A DNA stretch of 64,000 bases from an uncultured SAR86 cluster bacterium (GCA_902583575.1 CACHWY010000006.1:1-64000), one strand, 5' to 3'; positions 46,674 to 56,971 are shown, counted from the first letter of the stretch. Program-made: numbers and translations. The notes: a model not told the origin generated them from the letters alone.

Positions 46674-47528
46674 TTAATAATTTAAATCGTTAAGGATAAA
46701 TTCTATTGCAGCCTCAGACATGCCTTGTGTATTATGATCCAGCCCACTAATAATTTTATATCTCCATCTAAAAGGTACATTAAATTGGTTACCTATATAT
46801 ATTAAATTTTCAAAATATCTATTTCCTCTATCCAATCTGTGCTTTCCTTGTTTTTTTGCACCCCTAGATTTATTTAAACTTGAATGATTTGGATCAATGT
46901 CTTTATCTCCAAGCATAAAAAGTATCTCTTTTGACATTAGCCACTCTATTCTCCCCTTCTTTGGAGGCATATTTTTTATTCCATATGGAAATTTTTCATC
47001 ATTTATAAAAGTATACCAACCAGCACTTCCGATTGCCGCTTTATCTATTGCCATATCATCTCCATACATAAGATATCTATGTATAAATTGTGTCCCGCCT
47101 GAAAAACCAAACATAAGATAATCGCTATGCTTTAAATCATATTTATTTTTGAAATAAGTAAAAAAGGATTCTATTGAATCAGTCAACCAAAGTCTTTTGT
47201 CATTTATAACTTTTCCTGAAAAAGTTGCCATACCTAATGTTTGATAATAAGGAAAATTCTTCTTTGTAAAATGTGGAGCAACCAATATCACATTTTTGTC
47301 TCTTGCTGGGTCTAACCAGTAACTTATATATCTTTCGGCATTTCTTGAGCCGCCATGCATTATAAATAAAACTTTAGTATCAGAGTTTATTTTTTCCGGT
47401 AAAACATATAACAGATCTACATCTGGTTTATCCCATAATGCATAAGTTACTTTTTCTATTCCACTTGATTGAATAAAACAAGAAATTGAAAATATATAAA
47501 TAAAAGTAATTATTCTGTTAATTTTCAT
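46674..47528 (-). CDS. Secreted alpha/beta-hydrolase fold protein
   Basis: 284 residues with a signal peptide (MKINRIITFIYIFSISCF). LFIMHGGSRNAERY is the oxyanion loop, MFGFSGGTQFIHRY (near 143) is the nucleophile elbow with Ser, and SGLDHNTQG near the end offers the catalytic His. Layout resembles esterase/PHB-depolymerase relatives acting on small esters outside the cytoplasm. Substrate unknown. Confidence 0.72.
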   Translation of the reverse strand: MKINRIITFIYIFSISCFIQSSGIEKVTYALWDKPDVDLLYVLPEKINSDTKVLFIMHGGSRNAERYISYWLDPARDKNVILVAPHFTKKNFPYYQTLGMATFSGKVINDKRLWLTDSIESFFTYFKNKYDLKHSDYLMFGFSGGTQFIHRYLMYGDDMAIDKAAIGSAGWYTFINDEKFPYGIKNMPPKKGRIEWLMSKEILFMLGDKDIDPNHSSLNKSRGAKKQGKHRLDRGNRYFENLIYIGNQFNVPFRWRYKIISGLDHNTQGMSEAAIEFILNDLNY

Positions 47529-47587
47529 AATCTTTATTTTAACAATGAAAAATGATTATTAGGTTAAAATATATAAACTAACTAACC

Positions 47588-48703
47588 TTGTATAAATTGA
47601 ATAAATATCTAGACATAGTTAAAAGTATCCATGATTCCCCTTTTAAGCTTACATATGTATCTAGTGGCGGAGGTACAAATGCAATTTCATCTTTATTAGA
47701 GGTTCCAGGTGCAAGCAACACAATCTTAGAGTCCTATATTCCCTACTCCAAGGAATCTATGAATACATTCTTAAATAAAGAGCCTGATCATTATTGCTCA
47801 TTAGAAACATGTTTGAGCATGGCTGCAAATGCATATAAAAAATCTAAAGAAATTGATAATATTTCGAAATCAAAATATCTACTTGGTGTAGCTATAACAG
47901 CGAACCTCTCAACAACATATGAAAAAAGAGGTGAACATAAATTTTTTATTGTTGTTCAAGCATATGACTATACAAAATATCTTGAATGCTTTTTAGATAA
48001 AGGAAAAAGGACAAGAGAAGAAGAAGAGGAATTGATTACAGCATATGCCATAAGTCTTATCGCAGAATCTTGTGGATTTAAATTTGACCTACCAAAGCAT
48101 GATGAAGAAGTAAAAATAGAAATTATAAATGCTGAAAAGCCTTGGAAGAAATTATTTAATAATAAAGTTGGTTTTATTACTAATAATCAAAATAAACATG
48201 AATTAATCTTTCCAGGTTCTTTTAACCCTCTTCATGAAGGCCACATTAAAATGAAAGAATTAGCTGAAAAGAAAACTGGAATGCATACAACTTTTGAGAT
48301 ATGCGCCAATAATGCTGATAAGCCACCTTTGACCTTTTACGAGATTCGAAGAACTATTGAACAATTTCAAAATAATGAAAGCTGGATGTTAACTTCAGCA
48401 GGAAGGTTTAGCGAGAAAGCTCAAATGTTTCCAAACTCAGTATTCATAATTGGAGCTGATACTTTAATGAGAGTATTCGATGAAAAATTTTATAAAAATC
48501 ATAAAGATATGATGCTGCATATTGATAGGTTTAATGATCACAATATAAATTTTTTAGTCTTTGGTAGAAAGGTAGGAAATAAATTTATTTGTTTAGATGA
48601 TATAAAAATACCTGATAGCATAAAAGACAGGTGCACTGGTTTTGATGAAACAATATTTAGAGATGATATATCTTCGACGAAATTGAGATTAACTGAAAAT
48701 TAA
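47588..48703 (+). CDS. Fusion of CinA/PncC-like domain and HxGH adenylyltransferase-like domain
   Basis: 371 residues from a TTG. Residues 1-165 resemble the CinA C-terminal (nicotinamide-nucleotide amidase) domain: VSSGGGTNAISSLLEVPGAS (24-43) and the family's VPY-type end YIPYS. Residues about 195-371 are a nucleotidyltransferase with SFNPLHEGH (His216, His219) and the C-terminal ISSTKLR, as in NadD/NadM. Both halves would handle nicotinamide nucleotides, so a salvage enzyme that makes NaMN and then the dinucleotide is plausible. A similar order occurs in some eukaryotic proteins. Activity is inferred. Confidence 0.75.
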   Translation: MYKLNKYLDIVKSIHDSPFKLTYVSSGGGTNAISSLLEVPGASNTILESYIPYSKESMNTFLNKEPDHYCSLETCLSMAANAYKKSKEIDNISKSKYLLGVAITANLSTTYEKRGEHKFFIVVQAYDYTKYLECFLDKGKRTREEEEELITAYAISLIAESCGFKFDLPKHDEEVKIEIINAEKPWKKLFNNKVGFITNNQNKHELIFPGSFNPLHEGHIKMKELAEKKTGMHTTFEICANNADKPPLTFYEIRRTIEQFQNNESWMLTSAGRFSEKAQMFPNSVFIIGADTLMRVFDEKFYKNHKDMMLHIDRFNDHNINFLVFGRKVGNKFICLDDIKIPDSIKDRCTGFDETIFRDDISSTKLRLTEN

Positions 48704-48894
48704 TTATGTGGTGGTAATTTTGCTTCAACAAACCATTCGTGAATTCTCTTTACAGGATTAAATTTTTTTAATCTCATTTTTTTATTTTCTAGAGTAAATT
48801 TTCTAGTTTTAATCGCCGTGTAGTGATATGTGTGACTATCTCTAGTCTCATCTTCAGGAATTAAATAAACTTTAGTTTGTTTTTTGTCTGCCAT
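48700..48894 (-). CDS. rpmG: Ribosomal protein bL33
   Basis: 64 residues, slightly longer than the usual about 50-55. The family core is recognisable: YTAIKTRKFTLENKKMRLKKFNPVKRIHEWFVEAK. It has no Cys, so it is a zinc-free type, with an extra N-terminal segment (MADKKQTKVYLIPEDE). It is away from rpmB, its usual neighbour, and overlaps the stop of the convergent fusion gene by 4 bp. Confidence 0.75.
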   Translation of the reverse strand: MADKKQTKVYLIPEDETRDSHTYHYTAIKTRKFTLENKKMRLKKFNPVKRIHEWFVEAKLPPHN

Positions 48895-48969
48895 TATGGA
48901 ATGTGATTATACAGAAACTGTTAGTAAAAAAAAGAAATACTTATTTTTTTATCCGTTGTATAAATTTAT

Positions 48970-50238
48970 TTATATTTTATTAAAAGATTTTTCTAATAAT
49001 TTTATATCACCAAGCGCGCTGATTAAGTGATTTAAAAAATTAACAGCATATACGCCATTAATAACTCTATGATCATAAGACAGTGACATAGGAAGACATT
49101 TTTGTGAGTATGGTTTTGATTCATTTAATTTAACAACATCATGTATTTTTGATAAACCAAGAATGCCAACTTCTGGCGGATTAATAATGGGAGTAAAAAA
49201 CTTTCCTCCAAATCCACCTAATGAAGAAATTGTAAAGGTTGCACCAGACATCATATCTTTTGTTATCCTTCTTTTTTTTGCAAGTTCTGATAATTTACTA
49301 ATCTCAATCGAAATTTCTGATATAGTTTTTTCATTAGCATTCTTAATATTTGGAACTATAAGACCGTCATCTGTATCAATAGCAATACCAATATTAAAAT
49401 AATCCTTAAAAATAATTGATTCTTTATCATTTGAGAGTGATGAATTCATTTCAGGAAAATGTTTTAAACTTTCTACTGTAGATTTAACAATATATGCTAA
49501 TGGTGAAATCTTAACTTTATGTTTTTTGTTAAGTTTTAAACGAAGTTCTAATAAATCTGAAATATCAGCCTCATCATGTTGAGTTACATGAGGGATGCTA
49601 ACCCATGAGGAATGTAAATTATCCAAAGCTGTCTTTTTAAATTTGGTTAACTTTTCTTCTTTAATGCTACCCCATATAGAAAAATCAATATTTGGTTTTG
49701 AAGCAATAGTAATATTGCTGGATGTTTTGTTAAGAATATTTTTAACATAATTATGTAAGTCTTCTTTAAGAATTCTATTGCTTGGACCTGATCCTGAAAT
49801 TTGATTTAAATCAATACCAAACTCTCTGGCCAATTTCCTAGTAGCTGGACCAGAATGTATTGAAGTATTTTTCTTTATATTGGAATTCTTTTTCTTTTCA
49901 TATAATGATTTTTGAACAGAATTACTTTCATCAGAATTTAATTCTTCTTTCTTATCTTTTGAATCATTTGATTTAATGTCATCTTTAGCAGTTGATGGGT
50001 CAATTTTAATTTCTAAAAAAGGCATGCCTATTTTCACCTTATCACCTTCTTTTAGTAAAACTTTATGAATAAATCCATTTACTGAAGCTGGAATTTCCAT
50101 AGCTGCTTTATCTGTCTCAAGAACAATTATTGGTTCCTCTTTATCTACTAATTGGCCCTCCTTTACACAAACCTCGATAACCTCAACATCATCAAATTCT
50201 CCAAAATCGGGTAAGTTTATAATTTGTATGTCTGCCAT
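48970..50238 (-). CDS. aceF: Pyruvate dehydrogenase E2, dihydrolipoyl acetyltransferase
   Basis: 422 residues from the ATG at 50238, behind GGGAGG and overlapping the aceE stop by one base (TGATG). One lipoyl domain with the acceptor Lys44 in ETDKAAMEI, a Ser/Asp/Lys-rich linker, an E3-binding domain around 126-165 (GPATRKLAREFGIDL) and the catalytic domain ending SYDHRVING (His390). The residue after VI is Asn, not Asp, which is also seen in other gammaproteobacterial E2p proteins. Works with AceE and E3 (not in the window). Confidence 0.95.
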   Translation of the reverse strand: MADIQIINLPDFGEFDDVEVIEVCVKEGQLVDKEEPIIVLETDKAAMEIPASVNGFIHKVLLKEGDKVKIGMPFLEIKIDPSTAKDDIKSNDSKDKKEELNSDESNSVQKSLYEKKKNSNIKKNTSIHSGPATRKLAREFGIDLNQISGSGPSNRILKEDLHNYVKNILNKTSSNITIASKPNIDFSIWGSIKEEKLTKFKKTALDNLHSSWVSIPHVTQHDEADISDLLELRLKLNKKHKVKISPLAYIVKSTVESLKHFPEMNSSLSNDKESIIFKDYFNIGIAIDTDDGLIVPNIKNANEKTISEISIEISKLSELAKKRRITKDMMSGATFTISSLGGFGGKFFTPIINPPEVGILGLSKIHDVVKLNESKPYSQKCLPMSLSYDHRVINGVYAVNFLNHLISALGDIKLLEKSFNKI

Positions 50239-52871
50239 CAAACCTCCCAAGGATTTGGTTTGTTAGGATCAATATTTAGATCCTTGTAAATTTTTTTAAT
50301 TTTTTCTTTAGAAATTAAATTCTTCTTAAAAAGCGAATATATTGCAGCTCTTGAGATACTGAGGTCATTTACTTCAAAAAATTCCCTTAAATTTTTTCTT
50401 GAATCACTTCTTCCATAACCATCGGTCCCTAAAGTTGTATAATCATTATGTATATATGGCCTTATCTGTTCTGCATATGCTCTCATGTAATCAGATGCTG
50501 CAATTACAGGAATGTCATCATCAGCAAAGCATTCTTCAACATATGTTAATTTAGTATTTAATGGATCTAACTGATTTATTCTTTCTATTTCCATGCCATT
50601 TTTTCTTAATAGATTAAAGCTGGTAACACTCCATACTTCTGATTCAATATCATATTTTTTAAGAATATCAGATGCCTTTAATGCCTCATTTAATATAGCG
50701 CCAGAACCTAATAAACGTATTTTTGGGTTATCAGAGCTATGAATTTTATACATACCCTTAATAATTCCTTCCTCACTACCTTTTGGCATTTCAGGATGAT
50801 GATATGTTTCATTCATGGTTGTTATGTAATAAAAATAATTTTTTTGATCTATATACATTTTTTTAATACCGTCTTGTAAAATTACAGCTACTTCATAGCT
50901 ATATGCAGGATCATAAGAAAGACAATTTGGGATAGTTGAAGAAAGTATATGACTATGTCCATCTTGATGTTGCAAACCTTCACCATTAAGTGTTGTTCTT
51001 CCAGAAGTTGCTCCAATTAAAAAACCTCTAGCCTGGGCATCACCCGCAGCCCAGGACAAATCATGAACTCTTTGAAATCCAAACATTGAATAAAATAAAT
51101 AAAAAGGAATCATAGGGAGATCATAATTACTATATGCTGTTGCTAGAGCAGTCCAAGCACTAAAAGCTCCTGCCTCTGTAATCCCTTCTTCCAGCATGAC
51201 ACCATCTTTAGATTCTTTGTACCACATGACTTTATCTGCATCTTCTGGTTCATATTTCTGACCTTGAGATGAATATATGCCAACCTGTCTAAATAGCGCC
51301 TCCATGCCAAAAGTTCTTGCTTCATCTGGGACAATAGGAACAACTCTTTCTCCAATATTATTATCTTTTAATAAATCTGTGATAATTCTCACAATTGCCA
51401 TGGTAGTAGAAATTTTTCTATCACCACTTGATTGATATAATTTTTCAAATATTTTTTTATTTGGCATTTTTAAAATTTCTGAAGACGTTCTCCTTCTGGG
51501 AATAAACCCTCCTAATGCTTTTCTAGTTTTTTTTAAATATTGAATTTCTGGAGAATCTTCTGCTGGCCTAACATAAGGTAATTTTTCTATCTCGGAATCT
51601 GGGATTGGTATATCAAATTTATCTCTAAAAGATTTAATATTTTCTAACGATAATTTCTTTACTTGATGTGTGGTGTTATCAGCTTCTCTTGAGCCAGTTC
51701 CATACCCCTTAGTTGTTAAAGCTAATATTACGGTTGGGGCACCTTTTGAATTAACCGCTTTATGATATGCAGCATATACCTTATAAGGGTCATGACCACC
51801 TCTATTAAGTCTGTAAATATCTTCATCACTTAAATCCTTTACCATTTCTAAAACAGATGGATCTCTAGCAAAAAAATTTTTTCTTGTGTAAGCCCCGCCT
51901 TTAGCTTTGTAATTTTGAAGCTCGCCATCTACTACAGCATCCATTATTTCTTGAAGTTTACCCTCAGTATCTTTTTCAATAATCGGGTCCCAAAACCTCC
52001 CCCATATGACCTTAATTACATTCCAGCCTTCGCCTCTAAATGCTCCTTCAAGCTCTTGGATAATTTTTCCATTTCCTCTGACAGGGCCATCAAGTCTTTG
52101 TAAATTACAATTTACAACAAATATTAAATTTTCTAACTGTTCTCTTCCTGCTAAGCCAATAGCGCCCTTTGATTCAGGTTCGTCCATCTCACCGTCACCA
52201 CAAAATACCCAAACTTTTCTATCATTTCTTGGAACTAAACCTCTTGCTGATAAATACCTCATAACATGTGCTTGATATATTCCTAAAATTGGTCCTAATC
52301 CCATTGAGACTACTGGAAATTGCCAATAATCTGGCATCAACCAAGGATGAGGATATGATGATAATCCTGGTTTAGTAACCTCTCTTCTGAAATTATCTAA
52401 ATCCTCTTCATTTAAATAACCCTCCAAATAACTTCTTGCATATATACCTGGAGAACAATGTCCCTGAAAATAAACCATATCTTCAAGATGGTTATCTGAT
52501 CCTCTAAAAAAATAATTAAAGCCAACATCATATAATGTGGCTGCTGAAGAAAAAGTAGAAATATGTCCACCTAACTCTTCATCATTCTTGTTTGCTTTTA
52601 AAACCATAACAAGTGCATTCCACCTAATTAAAGATCTTATTTTTCTTTCCATAAGTAAGTCACCAGGCATTTTGGCTTCATCTTTAACTGAAATAGAATT
52701 TTTGAATGGAGTTGTTAAATTATAAGAGGGTACTGCCCCTTCTTGATTTAACCTTTCTGCAACTTTAGTTAAAAGATATGAGGCTCTCTCTAATCCCTCT
52801 TCATCAATAACGCTATTTATGGCATCAACCCATTCTAATGTTTCAACTGGATCTATATCTTTTGGTGGCAA
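50238..52871 (-). CDS. aceE: Pyruvate dehydrogenase E1, homodimeric type
   Basis: 877 residues, typical length, from a TTG start with GGAG 7 bases upstream. Decarboxylates pyruvate with thiamine diphosphate and acetylates the E2 lipoyl group. The ThDP motif VFCGDGEMDEPESKGAIGLAGRE is found near 225, plus GEGLQHQDGHSH near 640 and SYEVAVILQDG. Followed by aceF with a one-base overlap. An RNA or leader with its own strong promoter and terminator lies just upstream. Confidence 0.97.
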   Translation of the reverse strand: MPPKDIDPVETLEWVDAINSVIDEEGLERASYLLTKVAERLNQEGAVPSYNLTTPFKNSISVKDEAKMPGDLLMERKIRSLIRWNALVMVLKANKNDEELGGHISTFSSAATLYDVGFNYFFRGSDNHLEDMVYFQGHCSPGIYARSYLEGYLNEEDLDNFRREVTKPGLSSYPHPWLMPDYWQFPVVSMGLGPILGIYQAHVMRYLSARGLVPRNDRKVWVFCGDGEMDEPESKGAIGLAGREQLENLIFVVNCNLQRLDGPVRGNGKIIQELEGAFRGEGWNVIKVIWGRFWDPIIEKDTEGKLQEIMDAVVDGELQNYKAKGGAYTRKNFFARDPSVLEMVKDLSDEDIYRLNRGGHDPYKVYAAYHKAVNSKGAPTVILALTTKGYGTGSREADNTTHQVKKLSLENIKSFRDKFDIPIPDSEIEKLPYVRPAEDSPEIQYLKKTRKALGGFIPRRRTSSEILKMPNKKIFEKLYQSSGDRKISTTMAIVRIITDLLKDNNIGERVVPIVPDEARTFGMEALFRQVGIYSSQGQKYEPEDADKVMWYKESKDGVMLEEGITEAGAFSAWTALATAYSNYDLPMIPFYLFYSMFGFQRVHDLSWAAGDAQARGFLIGATSGRTTLNGEGLQHQDGHSHILSSTIPNCLSYDPAYSYEVAVILQDGIKKMYIDQKNYFYYITTMNETYHHPEMPKGSEEGIIKGMYKIHSSDNPKIRLLGSGAILNEALKASDILKKYDIESEVWSVTSFNLLRKNGMEIERINQLDPLNTKLTYVEECFADDDIPVIAASDYMRAYAEQIRPYIHNDYTTLGTDGYGRSDSRKNLREFFEVNDLSISRAAIYSLFKKNLISKEKIKKIYKDLNIDPNKPNPWEV

Positions 52872-52948
52872 TTCAACTCCAATATTAATTAATTCTACAA
52901 TAAATTTTAAATTATTTAAGAAAATAAAATATATTGGATATTTTAGGC

Positions 52949-52975
52949 AAAAAAAAACAGAGTCTAGCTCTGTTT
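52949..52975 (-). terminator. Strong intrinsic terminator upstream of aceE
   Basis: An 8-bp stem (AACAGAG-type, 52955-52962 with 52968-52975) with a 5-base loop, followed on the minus strand by nine T (complement of 52949-52957). It ends an RNA that starts near 53172 and stands 78 bp before the aceE start. Confidence 0.85.
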
Positions 52976-53172
52976 CTTTAAATCGAGGTCCTTAGGGGTC
53001 TAAAGTGAGATTTTCTTTAGCTCCTTGAATACTTTCTCTTGTATTCTTGGTGGATTTATAAGCTGTTTTTTATCATCGACTCTTATAAATGCTTTCACCC
53101 TTTGGTCTCTTCCTTTAATTTTTCTCTAGGATCTTCCGTCTGCAGTTGGTCACTAGTCGAAAATTATTGGTA
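52949..53172 (-). ncRNA. Unidentified small RNA or aceE leader (about 220 nt)
   Basis: This is the only part of a 423-bp gap (52872-53294) with structure. A near-consensus promoter gives a start near 53172 and a strong terminator ends it at 52949. Internal stems: ATTTATAAG (53054-53062) with 53082-53090, 9 bp; GAATAC (53027-53032) with 53041-53046; and GGTCCTTAG near 52987 with CTAGGATC near 53133, which could close the molecule. Size and end pairing resemble 6S RNA, but no conserved motif was matched. A 32-codon GTG frame (53000-53098) inside could be a leader peptide. So it is either an independent sRNA or an attenuating leader of aceEF. Confidence 0.55.
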
Positions 53173-53178
53173 AGGTTT

Positions 53179-53206
53179 ATATTACTCCAAAATGAATTCT
53201 TGTCAA
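53179..53206 (-). promoter_or_regulatory. Near-consensus sigma-70 promoter of the small RNA
   Basis: Read on the minus strand, TTGACA (53201-53206) and TAATAT (53179-53184) are separated by 16 bases. A perfect -35 with a strong -10 is rare in this AT-rich window and suggests high constitutive transcription towards aceE. Confidence 0.75.
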
Positions 53207-53294
53207 CACTTTTTTTAAAAAAAAATTACTTTTTTTTATACCAAATATTTTAGTAGTATTTTTCATATTTTATATGTTTAATATATATTGAAAT

Positions 53295-54437
53295 ATGCAT
53301 ACATTTTTACCTAAAAAACCACCAATAAATTCTTATAATACTAGATCTAAATCTTTAGATTTACTTGAAAATATCTCATCACAACTTCCTAAACTACTTT
53401 TAACCAACAAAGTTCAATCAAAGATTAATAAACTAAAAATAAATGATCTTTCAGTAGATATTCTAATCAAAAATAAAAAAACTAAAGAGATTAATCTTGC
53501 AATGGCGCACCTTAGTTTTATTGCTCATGCATATATTTGGGGTGGGATAAGTCCTCAAAGGATTCTTCCAGAGGTAATATCAAAACCATGGGTAAAGTTA
53601 TCAAAATATTTGGGCAGGCCTCCTATACTAAGCTATGCAAGTTATTGTTTAGATAATTGGTATAAGATTGATAAAGAAGAGCCTATCTCATTAGATAATG
53701 TAGCATTAATAAATAATTTCTTAGGTGGTGTTGATGAAGATTGGTTTGTCACAATTCATGTATGTATTGAAGATGCAGCAAGTGATGCAATAGACTCAGC
53801 ATGCGAGCTTTCATTTTTAAATGAAAAAAATAAAATAAACGATTTTTCCAAGCATTTGAGAAGAATAAGAGACTCATTAAAAAAAGTTAATCATATTTTT
53901 GCAAAAATGCCAGAGAAGTGTGATCCTTATATTTATTACCATAGAGTACGTCCATATATATTTGGTACAAAAAATAACCCTGATTTAAAACAAGGTTTAA
54001 TATATGAAAATCAATTTAATAATAAGCCACAGTTTTATAGGGGCGAAACTGGAGCTCAAAGTAGCATAATACCTTTGCTTGATGGAGCATTAGAAATTAC
54101 TCATACAAATGATAATTTAAGACACTACTTAAATGAAATGAGAGATTATATGCCACCAAAACATAGAAAGCTGATTGAGGATGTTGAACAAAGATCGCAA
54201 GTAAAAAATTTAATTACTAAATCCAGGAAATTAATTAAAGAATATAACCAATGTCTAGAGGGGATTCATAAATTCAGATCTCAACATCTTGAATATGCGG
54301 CAACTTATATTCATAAGCAGGCACAAATTGTCAATCCATTTGGAAGCGGCGGTTCTACAATCAGAGGAACCGGGGGAACTCCGTTTATGAAGTACTTAAA
54401 AAAACACAGAGACGAAACTAATAAGCATAAAATCTAA
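53295..54437 (+). CDS. Indoleamine 2,3-dioxygenase family heme enzyme
   Basis: 380 residues, normal for the family. Opens the indole ring of tryptophan to N-formylkynurenine using heme and oxygen. Family blocks: SFIAHAYIWGG near 75-85, YRGETGAQSSIIPLLDGAL near 245, and the heme-ligand helix HKFRSQHLEYAATYI followed by GSTIRGTGGTPFMKYL near 352-367. Single gene between the small RNA and the DUF1330 gene; other kynurenine genes were not seen, so it may serve tryptophan breakdown by an incomplete or scattered route. Confidence 0.9.
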   Translation: MHTFLPKKPPINSYNTRSKSLDLLENISSQLPKLLLTNKVQSKINKLKINDLSVDILIKNKKTKEINLAMAHLSFIAHAYIWGGISPQRILPEVISKPWVKLSKYLGRPPILSYASYCLDNWYKIDKEEPISLDNVALINNFLGGVDEDWFVTIHVCIEDAASDAIDSACELSFLNEKNKINDFSKHLRRIRDSLKKVNHIFAKMPEKCDPYIYYHRVRPYIFGTKNNPDLKQGLIYENQFNNKPQFYRGETGAQSSIIPLLDGALEITHTNDNLRHYLNEMRDYMPPKHRKLIEDVEQRSQVKNLITKSRKLIKEYNQCLEGIHKFRSQHLEYAATYIHKQAQIVNPFGSGGSTIRGTGGTPFMKYLKKHRDETNKHKI

Positions 54438-54721
54438 ATGCCCTCTACCACTGTGAATAATCTTAAGGCAGAACCCTTAACATGGATTAATGCTGACTGA
54501 TATTCGCTAGAGTTATAACATTCTATTGCATCATCATAAGAATTAAATTCAGCGACTACTGTTCTCTCAAACCCCTTCTCTTCAAATTCTGTTTGTTGCC
54601 CACCTCTAATTAAAAATTTACCGTTATAATTCTTTATAATCCCAGTAGCAATTTCAACATATTTAGAATACTCTTCTACATTATTAACATTTGCTCTGAC
54701 AACCCAATAACCTTTTGACAT
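54434..54721 (-). CDS. DUF1330 family protein
   Basis: 95 residues, a dimeric alpha-beta barrel protein. KGYWVVRANVNNVEEYSKYV at the start, GGQQTEFEEKGFERTVVAEFNSYDDAIECYNSSEYQ in the middle and LRLFTVVEG at the end are the family blocks. Function unknown in general. It follows glcB by 1 bp and overlaps the dioxygenase stop by 4 bp on the other strand. Confidence 0.9.
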   Translation of the reverse strand: MSKGYWVVRANVNNVEEYSKYVEIATGIIKNYNGKFLIRGGQQTEFEEKGFERTVVAEFNSYDDAIECYNSSEYQSALIHVKGSALRLFTVVEGI

Positions 54722-54722
54722 C

Positions 54723-56924
54723 TTACTTTCTTTTTAACCTCATCTCGTGAAGAATTGGTTCTGTGTATCCGCTAGGCTGATCTTTTCCCTTTGTTGCTAA
54801 ATCACATGCAGCTTTAAAAGCTATTCCATCAAATGATGGGGCCATTGGCCTATAGTTGGTATCATCCTTATTTTGTATATCTACAATTCTAGCCATCTTT
54901 TTCATAGTATCTATGACTTGCTCTTCTGAACAAAGATCATGATATAACCAATTAGAAATATGCTGACTTGAAATCCTGCAAGTTGCCCTATCTTCCATTA
55001 AGCCAACATCATTAATATCAGGAACTTTCGAACAACCTACTCCTTGATCTACCCACCTAACAACATATCCAAGGATACCTTGTGCATTGTTATCCAATTC
55101 TTTTTGAATCTCTTGGGGACTTGGAACATTATCAGAACTTATTAAAGGTATAGACAAAATATCATCTAAATTAGCTTTTTCCCTTTTCATAATTTTATCT
55201 TGTTCATCTTGAACAGAAATCTGATGGTAATGAATTGCATGGAGTGTTGCAGCAGTTGGTGATGGCACCCATGCACAATTTGCTCCAGATTTAGGATGTA
55301 CTGTTTTTGATTTATACATTTCTAGCATCTCATCTGGCATGGCCCACATCCCTTTTCCTATTTGAGCGTTTCCTTTAAAACCAGTTTCTAGTCCAATATC
55401 AACATTCCAATTCTCATAAGCATTAATCCATTTTTGCTCCTTCATCAAACCCTTTGTGACCATTGGACCAGCTTCCATGCTTGTATGTATTTCATCGCCA
55501 GTTCTATCAAGAAAGCCTGTATTAATAAAAATTACTCTGTGTTTGGCAACTTCGATACATTCTTTTAGATTAACGGTAGTTCTTCGTTCTTCATCCATAA
55601 TTCCAAGCTTTACAGTATTTTGTGGAAGATCAAATATATCTTCAATTGCTGAAAATAAATCACATGTAAATTGCACTTCTTCTGGTCCATGCATCTTAGG
55701 TTTTACTATATAAATACTTTTAGTTTTAGAATTCTTATATAAACCATTACCAATAAGATCATGTATTGAAGCGCAAATAGTAAAAAACCCATCCATGATA
55801 CCTTCAGGAACTTCATTACCATTTTCATCCTTAATTGCAGGATTTGTCATCAAATGGCCAACATTTCGAACCAATAATAAACTTCTTCCTGGAAGGAGTA
55901 TCATTTTTCCATTTTTTAATAAATACCTTCTGTCCCCATTTAATTCTCTTGTTAGATACTTACCATTCTTATTAAAAGATCTTTTTAAATCTCCTTTCAT
56001 AAGACCTAGCCAATTTCTATAAACGATAATTTTGTCTTCATCGTCAACTGCTGCAACTGAGTCTTCGCAGTCTTGAATTGTGGTAATTGCAGATTCTACT
56101 AATATATCCTTAATACCTGCTGAATCATCTTGGCCAATTGGATGAGATCTATCAACTTGAATCTCAATATGTAAGTTATTATTTTTAAAGAGCAGGCCGT
56201 AAGCGCCCTCTCCCTTATCCATGTAGCCTATATATTGATCTTTATTTAAAAGATGAGTCTTTGATCCATCATCAAGAGTGATAACGATTTCACTATCTAT
56301 GAATTCAAAATTGGTCGCCTTTTTAAAAGTTCCATTCTCAAGGGGGAACGTTTCATCTAAGAAATTTTTTGCAAAAGCAATTACCCTATCACCTCTAATA
56401 GGATTATATCCACCTTCTCTAATAGCACCTTCAGATTCACTTATAATATCAGTGCCGTAAAGTGCATCGTATAAACTCCCCCATCTTGCATTGGTAGCAT
56501 TTAATGCAAATCTCGCATTCATTACCGGAACCACAAGCTGAGGACCTGCAATCTTTCTTATCTCAGGGTCAACATTGAATGTTTTAATGGAAAAATTCTT
56601 ACTTCTAGGATGAAGGTATCCGATATCATTAAGAAAGTTTTTATATTGGTCTATATCAAAATCTTTATTTTTATTTTCAATGTGCCAGAGATCAATTTTT
56701 TCTTGTAAATCTTTTCTTTTATTTAATAAATCTTTATTTCGTTGAGAAAAACTACTTAAAATTTCTTGAAATGAGCTCCAAAAATATTCAGACGAGATAT
56801 TTAATCCTGGTAAAAGCTCATCTTGTACAAATTCTTTGAGGTTATCTGAAATATCCAATTTTATTTCATTGATTACTCTTTCTTTAGATGTAGATGATTT
56901 TAAAAATTTAGAAAAAATTTTCAT
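54723..56924 (-). CDS. glcB: Malate synthase G
   Basis: 733 residues, the length of the monomeric G form. Condenses glyoxylate with acetyl-CoA. Recognised blocks: [33 protein letters not shown] near 127, [16 protein letters not shown] near 440 with catalytic Arg, and [11 protein letters not shown] near 525, with the CoA-binding [21 protein letters not shown] near 545. Isocitrate lyase is not in the window. The start has no strong ribosome site but fits the family start. Confidence 0.96.
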   Translation of the reverse strand: MKIFSKFLKSSTSKERVINEIKLDISDNLKEFVQDELLPGLNISSEYFWSSFQEILSSFSQRNKDLLNKRKDLQEKIDLWHIENKNKDFDIDQYKNFLNDIGYLHPRSKNFSIKTFNVDPEIRKIAGPQLVVPVMNARFALNATNARWGSLYDALYGTDIISESEGAIREGGYNPIRGDRVIAFAKNFLDETFPLENGTFKKATNFEFIDSEIVITLDDGSKTHLLNKDQYIGYMDKGEGAYGLLFKNNNLHIEIQVDRSHPIGQDDSAGIKDILVESAITTIQDCEDSVAAVDDEDKIIVYRNWLGLMKGDLKRSFNKNGKYLTRELNGDRRYLLKNGKMILLPGRSLLLVRNVGHLMTNPAIKDENGNEVPEGIMDGFFTICASIHDLIGNGLYKNSKTKSIYIVKPKMHGPEEVQFTCDLFSAIEDIFDLPQNTVKLGIMDEERRTTVNLKECIEVAKHRVIFINTGFLDRTGDEIHTSMEAGPMVTKGLMKEQKWINAYENWNVDIGLETGFKGNAQIGKGMWAMPDEMLEMYKSKTVHPKSGANCAWVPSPTAATLHAIHYHQISVQDEQDKIMKREKANLDDILSIPLISSDNVPSPQEIQKELDNNAQGILGYVVRWVDQGVGCSKVPDINDVGLMEDRATCRISSQHISNWLYHDLCSEEQVIDTMKKMARIVDIQNKDDTNYRPMAPSFDGIAFKAACDLATKGKDQPSGYTEPILHEMRLKRK

Positions 56925-56971
56925 ATATAAATTATATCAAGTTGGATTAAAAACCAATAATTATAAATTCC

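Noticed and set aside
53000-53098. 32-codon GTG frame as an independent gene
   Set aside because: It lies within the structured RNA, has no clear ribosome site and no recognised product. Mentioned only as a possible leader peptide.
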